Shown piece by piece: positions 33,943 through 38,691 of a DNA stretch of 38,691 nt. This DNA comes from Rhodospirillales bacterium (GTDB lineage Bacteria > Pseudomonadota > Alphaproteobacteria > Rhodospirillales > Magnetospirillaceae), in the NCBI GenBank assembly GCA_014379805.1, contig JACMLB010000366.1, forward strand, positions 1-38,691. Direction: 5' to 3'. The translations under genes were made by a program, and so were the position numbers. Every line of letters begins with the position of its first letter. Position 1 is the first letter of the stretch. The notes under the pieces were generated by a model. It had not been told where the DNA came from, did no database searches, and saw nothing but the letters and a program-made list of their open reading frames with translations.

Positions 33943-34962
33943 ATGCTGGGACGCCGCGCGCGCCGCACCATCGACATCTGGCCGGGCTTCGTCGATGCCC
34001 TGGCCGGGTTGTTGATGGTTATCATCTTCGTGCTGCTGGTCTTCGTGCTGGCGCAATTCTTCCTGGGCAGCGCCCTGTCGGGGCGCGAACAGGCGCTTAC
34101 CCAATTGGGCCGCGAGATGGCGTCCCTGGTGGAACAATTGTCGCTGGAGAAGAAGGCCAACGAATCCCTGCGCGGCGATCTGTCCAAGCTGTCCGGGCAA
34201 TTGACTGCCTCGGAATCGGAGCGCGAGCGCGTCAGTCACGATGTGGCGGCGCTGCAGGCGCTGAAGGCCGAACTGGAAGCCCGAATTGCCCAGTTGGACA
34301 CCCAGGTGGGGGACGAAAAGAACGTCAGCGCCCAGGCTCGCGCCGAGACCGCGCTGATGAACCAGCAACTGGCGGCGTTGCGCGACGAATTGGCCCGCGT
34401 TGCCGCCGCCCTGGACGTGTCGGAAAAGCAAGCCGTCGAGCAAAAGGCGGTGATTGCCGATCTGGGCAAGCGCTTGAACGTCGCCCTGGCCGGCAAAGTT
34501 GAGGAATTGCAGCGTTACCGCTCGGAATTCTTCGGCAAACTGCGCCAAGTGCTGGGCAACCGCCCCGGCATCCGCATCGACGGCGACCGCTTTGTGTTCC
34601 AGTCGGAGGTGCTGTTCGACACGGCTTCGGCGGAAATGGGCATGGAGGGCATCGAACAGGTGCGCCAGCTGGCCAAGACCCTGAATGATCTTTCCCGCCA
34701 AATCCCCAAAGAGGTCAATTGGGTGCTGCGGGTGGACGGCCACACCGACCGCCGCCCCATTGCCTCGGGCCGCTATCCGTCCAATTGGGAGCTATCCACG
34801 GCGCGAGCCATCACGGTGGTGCGGACATTGGCGGCGAATGGCGTGCCGCCGGAACGGCTGGCAGCAGCGGGATTTGGCGAATTTCAGCCGCTGGAGAAGG
34901 GCGAGGGGGACGAGGCGTTCGCCAAGAACCGGCGGATCGAGATCAGGTTGGATGCGCGGTAG
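33943..34962 (+). CDS. MotB-like protein: one TM helix, coiled coil, OmpA peptidoglycan-binding domain
   Basis: The 339-residue protein has a cytoplasmic basic start, one membrane helix beginning WPGFVDALAGLLMVIIFVLL with Asp18 where MotB has its proton-carrying Asp, a long coiled coil (about 45-195) and a C-terminal OmpA domain (about 210-339) with VDGHTDRRPI, NWELSTARAITVVRTL and KNRRIEIRL. It should pair with the MotA/TolQ-like protein just upstream and anchor to peptidoglycan. The coiled coil is much longer than in flagellar MotB. Spacing of four bases suggests one operon. Zorya ZorB and gliding or secretion motor parts share this layout, but no partner genes of those systems are present. 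Confidence 0.87.
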   Translation: MLGRRARRTIDIWPGFVDALAGLLMVIIFVLLVFVLAQFFLGSALSGREQALTQLGREMASLVEQLSLEKKANESLRGDLSKLSGQLTASESERERVSHDVAALQALKAELEARIAQLDTQVGDEKNVSAQARAETALMNQQLAALRDELARVAAALDVSEKQAVEQKAVIADLGKRLNVALAGKVEELQRYRSEFFGKLRQVLGNRPGIRIDGDRFVFQSEVLFDTASAEMGMEGIEQVRQLAKTLNDLSRQIPKEVNWVLRVDGHTDRRPIASGRYPSNWELSTARAITVVRTLAANGVPPERLAAAGFGEFQPLEKGEGDEAFAKNRRIEIRLDAR

Positions 34963-34969
34963 GGCAGAG

Positions 34970-35004
34970 AGTCTCCCTCTCCCATGGAATGGGAGAGGGA
35001 GACT
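34970..35004. repeat. Long perfect palindrome, REP-like intergenic repeat
   Basis: AGTCTCCCTCTCCCAT at 34970-34985 and its perfect 16-base complement at 34989-35004 flank the loop GGA. The element continues as GAGCGCAGCGAAGGCGGGTGAGGGAG to about 35030, a form often seen in dispersed repeats of GC-rich proteobacteria. It lies 7 bases after the MotB-like stop and next to the DUF1007 relic. It may also stop transcription from both sides. No second copy was seen in the window. Confidence 0.65.
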
Positions 35005-35046
35005 GAGCGCAGCGAAGGCGGGTGAGGGAGTTACGGACTCCATGCC

Positions 35047-35271
35047 TTACCCCGTCAACACCATCCCACCCTGCACCGCGCCGTTCTCGTCCGCGTCGTA
35101 ATCGTGCACCAGCGAACTGGAATAGATGGGGTCGAACTTCTAGCCCACCAGCAAGGCGACGACTTTGCCGTGCTCGAACTGGGCCACCGCATGGGCGTCG
35201 ATCATCACATGGGGATGGGCCTGGGCGGCGACGGGCGCCAACAGTGCCGCCGCCAATACCAGCCTTCGCAC
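35047..35271 (-). pseudogene. DUF1007-family protein remnant with in-frame TAG
   Basis: From a GTG that shares one base with the metC stop, the frame reads a signal peptide (RRLVLAAALLAPVAAQA) and then HPHVMIDAHAVAQFEHGKVVALLVG. A TAG follows at 35140-35142, then KFDPIYSSSLVHDYDADENGA before a TAA at 35047. DUF1007 proteins begin HPHVWID and have Trp at the TAG position (VxWxFDPxFS), so a TGG to TAG change is likely. They are about 200 residues long; only about 70 codons remain, and the rest is replaced by the palindromic repeat. Family members are periplasmic proteins linked to metal (often zinc or nickel) transport. The gene is very probably dead. Confidence 0.75.
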
Positions 35272-36440
35272 TATTGCGACGCCTTCAGGCGGCCAAAACC
35301 GTGCTGCAGATCGGCCATCAGATCGTCGGCATCTTCCAACCCGGCATGGAACCGCAAGGACGGTCCAGGCGCCGCCCATTTCGTCGCGGTGCGGGTGATG
35401 GCATGGCCGGTGGTGGGGATCACCAGGCTTTCGAAGCCACCCCACGAATAGCCCAGATTGAAGTGGGTATAGCCGTCCAGCATGGCATCTACCGCCGGCT
35501 TGGGCGCCGGATGCAGGATCACGCCGAACAGACCGCAAGCGCCGGTGAAATCGCGTGTCCACAGGGCATGGCCGGGATCGGAGGGCAACGGCGGATACAG
35601 CACCTGCGCCACTTCCGGACGGCTTTCCAGCCATGTGGTCAGCTTCAGCGCGGTTTCTGCGTGGCGCTTCAGGCGGACGCTCAGGGTGCGCAGGCCGCGC
35701 AGGCCCAGGAACAATTCGTCGGCGCCGGGGGAATGGCCGAACGCCGCCACCGAGCTTTTGATGCGCAGCCACAGCGCGTCGTCGGCCACGGTGATGGAGC
35801 CCAGCATGGCGTCGGCATGACCCACGATGTACTTGGTGCAGGCCTGCACGGACACGTCCACGCCATGGGCGAAGGGCTGGAAGGTCAGCACGCCCCAGGT
35901 GTTGTCCATGGCCACCAGGGCGCCGCCCGCATGGGCGATCTCGGCGATGGCGGGGATGTCCTGGACCTCGAAGGTCAGCGAGCCCGGCGATTCGGTGAAG
36001 ACCAGCTTGGTGTTGGGCTTCATCAGCGCCTTGATGTCGGCGCCCACCAGCGGGTCGTAATAGGTGGTCTCGATGCCTAAGCCCGCCAGCACATTGTCGC
36101 AGAAGCCGCGCGTGGGGGCGTAGGTGGTGTCCACCATCAACAAATGGTCGCCGGCCTTCAGCAGCGCCAGCAATGTGCCGGTGATGGCGGCCAGACCGGA
36201 CGAGGTGGCGATGGCTTTGTGCCCGCCCTCGACCGCAGCCACGGCTTCCTCGAAAGCGAAGGTGGTGGGGGTGCCGAAGCGGCCATAGCGCACGCCTTCG
36301 AACGGGGTTTTGCCGCCCGCCTCCATGGCTGCCACCGAGGGGTGCAGGATGGTGGAGGCGTGGTAGACCGGCGGGTTGACGGCGCCGTGATGGCGCTCGG
36401 GGTGCCGTCCGGCGTGGACGAGGAGGCTGTCTTTTTTCAT
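35271..36440 (-). CDS. metC: Cystathionine beta-lyase (PLP-dependent)
   Basis: The 389-residue Cys/Met-metabolism PLP enzyme has HAGRHPERHHGAVNPPVYHAST at the N-terminus, YGRFGTPT, SSGLAAITGTLLALLKAGDHLL, the Asp of DNTWGVL and the PLP lysine in ACTKYIVGHADAM, then SLRFHAGLEDADDL at the end. It cleaves cystathionine to homocysteine, ammonia and pyruvate in methionine synthesis. The GRHPE start and HADAM loop fit MetC rather than MetB. The start at 36440 is preferred; an ATG at 36449 is also in frame and neither has a strong ribosome-binding site. Its stop abuts the DUF1007 remnant. Confidence 0.88.
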   Translation of the reverse strand: MKKDSLLVHAGRHPERHHGAVNPPVYHASTILHPSVAAMEAGGKTPFEGVRYGRFGTPTTFAFEEAVAAVEGGHKAIATSSGLAAITGTLLALLKAGDHLLMVDTTYAPTRGFCDNVLAGLGIETTYYDPLVGADIKALMKPNTKLVFTESPGSLTFEVQDIPAIAEIAHAGGALVAMDNTWGVLTFQPFAHGVDVSVQACTKYIVGHADAMLGSITVADDALWLRIKSSVAAFGHSPGADELFLGLRGLRTLSVRLKRHAETALKLTTWLESRPEVAQVLYPPLPSDPGHALWTRDFTGACGLFGVILHPAPKPAVDAMLDGYTHFNLGYSWGGFESLVIPTTGHAITRTATKWAAPGPSLRFHAGLEDADDLMADLQHGFGRLKASQ

Positions 36441-36506
36441 GATTTCCATGGCATCGGGCGGAGGACGGGCGATGGTCGCACCGGCCTCCGCCTGATGCCA
36501 AGGGTT

Positions 36507-36758
36507 TTAATACCGTCCGGCCTGATAATCGGAATCGCGTTGCTGCTGGGTGCGGCTTTGCGGCTTGTCGGTCAGCTGGTCCTGGGTAGATTCCGACGAG
36601 CGGTCGATGCCCTGACCGGCGGCGGACAGGTCCTCGCCCATGCCGGAAACGGTATTGCATCCCGAAACGGCTAAAACCGAGATCAGCATCAGAGCGGCCA
36701 GCAGCAAAAGGCTCGATCCGCGCTGGCGGGCGGTGATGGTCGTGGACGTTTGTCGCAT
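36507..36758 (-). CDS. Entericidin-like small lipoprotein
   Basis: The 83-residue protein has a basic start, a hydrophobic signal and a lipobox VSGC, so Cys34 should be lipidated after cleavage. The next part, NTVSGMGEDLSAAGQGIDRSSES, is the entericidin EcnA/EcnB pattern (C-NTxxGxGxDxxxxGxxI). The extended Gln/Ser/Arg tail is longer than in E. coli EcnB. AGGAGG lies 5 bases before the ATG. Entericidins are small membrane lipoproteins tied to stress and stationary phase; the role here is unknown. It stands between sseA and metC on the same strand. Confidence 0.85.
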   Translation of the reverse strand: MRQTSTTITARQRGSSLLLLAALMLISVLAVSGCNTVSGMGEDLSAAGQGIDRSSESTQDQLTDKPQSRTQQQRDSDYQAGRY

Positions 36759-36847
36759 ATCCCACCTCCTCGTGTTCGGGCTTGCCTCGAACTCAATTGG
36801 GACGAGGTGGGGTGCGCATCAACCGGGAGCAAAGGGGGGCGGAAGGG

Positions 36848-37702
36848 TTAGACCTCGGCCACGGCGTCGTCATGGTTGCCCCATTCGGCCCAAGACCCGT
36901 CATAAACGGCGACGTCCTTGTGGCCCAACAGATACAGCCCCAGCGCTACGGTGCAGGCGGTGACGCCCGAGCCGCAGCTGGCGATGACCGGCTTGGTCAT
37001 GTCCACACCGGCAGCCTCGAAGCGGGCCTTCAACTCGCTGGCCGGCTTCATGGTGCGGGTGGTTTCGTCGATCAAATCCAGGAAGGGCACGTTGCGGGCG
37101 CCGGGCATGTGGCCCACATGCTTGACCGGCCACGGCTCAGGCGCGGTGCCATTGAAGCGGCCGGCGGAGCGGGCGTCGACGATCTGCTCGCGCCCAGTGG
37201 CAAGGTTGGCTTTTACCTGATCGAAGCTGCGCACCAAGGTGGCGTTCACATGGGGCAGGAAGTGGCGGTCGCGCGGCATGGGCGGAAGGTCTTCCACCGG
37301 GCGCTGTTCACTGCGCCACTTGGGCAGGCCGCCATCCAGCACGGCCACGTCACGGTGGCCGAACACGCGGAACATCCACCACACCCGGGCGGCTGCCATG
37401 GTGAAACCGGTGCTGTCGTAAATCACCACTTTGTGGCCGTTGCCCAGGCCTAGCTTGCGCACCCGGCTGGCGAACTTTTCCGGCGCCGGCAGCATGTGCG
37501 GCAACGGGTTGGCGGTGTCGCAGATTTCGTCCACGTCGAAGAACACGGCGCCAGGGATGTGGACGGCGTCGTATTCCTCGCGCGGGTTACGATTGGCGGA
37601 AGGCATGAACCAACTGGCATCCACAACGCGCACATCGGGTGCCTGCAGATGCGCCGCCAGCCATTCGGTGCTGACGAGAGCCTCAGAATTGGCGTAGGTC
37701 AT
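36848..37702 (-). CDS. sseA: 3-mercaptopyruvate sulfurtransferase
   Basis: The 284-residue protein has two rhodanese domains. The N-terminal one has VDASWFMPSANRNPREEY, HIPGAVFFD and VVIYDSTGF; the C-terminal one has IVDARSAGRFNG, GHMPGARNVPF and the active loop CGSGVTAC. The CGSGVTA loop marks 3-mercaptopyruvate rather than thiosulfate sulfurtransferases. It moves sulfur from mercaptopyruvate to thiols or cyanide. GAGGGGAAGC precedes the ATG at 37702. The cysteine synthase gene ends 17 bases upstream on the same strand, so the two likely form an operon for cysteine making and breakdown. Confidence 0.92.
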   Translation of the reverse strand: MTYANSEALVSTEWLAAHLQAPDVRVVDASWFMPSANRNPREEYDAVHIPGAVFFDVDEICDTANPLPHMLPAPEKFASRVRKLGLGNGHKVVIYDSTGFTMAAARVWWMFRVFGHRDVAVLDGGLPKWRSEQRPVEDLPPMPRDRHFLPHVNATLVRSFDQVKANLATGREQIVDARSAGRFNGTAPEPWPVKHVGHMPGARNVPFLDLIDETTRTMKPASELKARFEAAGVDMTKPVIASCGSGVTACTVALGLYLLGHKDVAVYDGSWAEWGNHDDAVAEV

Positions 37703-37719
37703 GCTTCCCCTCGTTTTCG

Positions 37720-38691
37720 TTACTCCAGCCAATGGGGAACTGGAAGGTTCCGCTCCCGCAGGAAGGCCGGGTTGAATAATTTGCTTTGATAGCGCGTACC
37801 ATAATCGCACAACACTGTCACGACCGTATGGCCCGGCCCCATCTTCCGCGCGACCTTCATGGCCGCAAGGATATTGATGCCCGACGAACCGCCCAGGACC
37901 AACCCCTCCTTTTTGACCAGATCGAAGATCAGCGGCAGGGCTTCCTCGTCGGTGACCTGAACCTGATCGTCGATGGGGGCGCCCACCAGATTTTTGGTGA
38001 TGCGGCCCTGGCCGATGCCTTCCGTGATGGAGGTGCCCTCGGCCTTCAACTCGCCATGGGCGTAGTAATTGTACAGCGCCGATCCCATGGGGTCGGCCAG
38101 CACGATCTGGACTTTCTGGTTATGCTCTTTCAGCGCCAAGCCCACGCCGGCCAGGGTGCCGCCGGTGCCCACGGCGCAGGTGAAGGCATCCACCTTGCCG
38201 CCGGTCTGGCGCCAGATTTCCTGGCCGGTGGTGCGGTAATGGCCCAGGCGGTTGGCCACGTTGTCGAACTGGTTGGCCCACAACACGCCGTTGGGCTCGG
38301 TCAGGGTCAGTTCGCCGGCCAGGGTCTCGGAATAGCGCACGTAATTGCCGGGGTCGGAATAGGGCACCGCCGGGACCAGACGCAGATCGGCGCCGATCAG
38401 CCGCAGCATGTCCTTCTTTTCCTGGCTCTGGGTCTCGGGCATGACGATGACGCTGCGATAGCCCAGCGCGTTGCCCACCAGGGTCAGGCCGATGCCCGTA
38501 TTGCCCGCCGTGCCCTCGACGATGACGCCGCCCGGATTCAGCAGGCCCTTTTCCTCGGCATCCTGAATGATGGCCAGAGCCTCACGGTCCTTGACCGACC
38601 CGCCTGGGTTCAGGAATTCCGCCTTACCCAGAATGGTGCACCCCGTCGCCTCGGACGGGCCTTGCAGCTTGATCAGCGGGGTGTTGCCGAT
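37720..38691 (-). CDS. cysK: Cysteine synthase A (5' end outside window)
   Basis: The 323 codons seen are open to the window edge, so only the first residues are missing. The fragment starts IGNTPLIKL and shows the PLP lysine in GGSVKDR (fragment residue 34), the substrate loop EGTAGNTGIGL, PETQSQEKKDMLRLIGA, the phosphate-binding glycine loop GTGGTLAGVG and a GGSSGIN segment. It joins O-acetylserine and sulfide to make cysteine. The TAGNTG and ETQSQEKKD wording matches the alphaproteobacterial cysteine synthase A type; a cystathionine beta-synthase-like activity is less likely. sseA follows after 17 bases. Confidence 0.92.
   Translation of the reverse strand: MGNTPLIKLQGPSEATGCTILGKAEFLNPGGSVKDREALAIIQDAEEKGLLNPGGVIVEGTAGNTGIGLTLVGNALGYRSVIVMPETQSQEKKDMLRLIGADLRLVPAVPYSDPGNYVRYSETLAGELTLTEPNGVLWANQFDNVANRLGHYRTTGQEIWRQTGGKVDAFTCAVGTGGTLAGVGLALKEHNQKVQIVLADPMGSALYNYYAHGELKAEGTSITEGIGQGRITKNLVGAPIDDQVQVTDEEALPLIFDLVKKEGLVLGGSSGINILAAMKVARKMGPGHTVVTVLCDYGTRYQSKLFNPAFLRERNLPVPHWLE

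Noticed and set aside
32805-34962. Zorya anti-phage system (ZorA/ZorB)
   Set aside because: Both motor-like parts fit the general layout, but no ZorC, ZorD or ZorE-type gene is adjacent, and the neighbours are a peptidoglycan-type protein, suhB and metC.

Overview
The window looks like chromosome of a GC-rich alphaproteobacterium, most like Magnetospirillum or a close Rhodospirillales relative. This is an inference from gene content and style: a QFQD-type chemotaxis protein beside a hemerythrin, several hybrid histidine kinases, an alphaproteobacterial Zur box, an EpmA/EpmB/EF-P set and glmU-glmS. No rRNA, tRNA or CRISPR array was found.

Left end (1-3290). The tail of a chemotaxis-type protein and an atypical hemerythrin-like protein are followed by an accessory patch. 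It holds decayed IS3 and IS256 transposase pieces, a very GC-rich non-coding block, and a GHKL-type ATPase whose 3' end appears cut off at the mobile-DNA junction.

3291-9787. A large minus-strand protein fuses a PrnB/IDO-like heme-dioxygenase domain to a cytochrome b5 domain. A nested palindrome lies just upstream. Next comes a zinc-scarcity locus: znuA-hisI-cobW on the minus strand and zur-znuC-znuB on the plus strand, diverging around a perfect 13-base palindrome that fits a Zur operator. A methyltransferase with a regulatory domain starts 3 bases after znuB.

11259-18322. Housekeeping genes: a phosphoglycolate phosphatase, glmU and glmS (UDP-GlcNAc supply), yciB, a periplasmic RNase T2, and an AspT/YidE-type transporter ending in a terminator.

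18440-27697. A signalling block: a PAS-GGDEF-EAL protein, a DISM-type hybrid kinase with REC and Hpt domains that overlaps an NsrR-like Rrf2 regulator, a second hybrid kinase, a FadL porin, and a convergent PAS kinase.

27779-31416. EF-P modification: epmA and epmB diverge with only 14 bases between their starts, followed by efp with its terminator, then a SuhB-like phosphatase.

31603-34962. An envelope module: a secreted proline-rich OmpA-like protein, then a tightly spaced MotA/TolQ-like and MotB-like pair, which looks like a 5:2 ion-driven motor of unknown job.

35047-38691 (minus strand). Sulfur metabolism: cysteine synthase (cut by the window end), 3-mercaptopyruvate sulfurtransferase, an entericidin-like lipoprotein and a cystathionine beta-lyase. 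The last gene abuts a DUF1007 pseudogene with an in-frame TAG, next to a long palindromic repeat.
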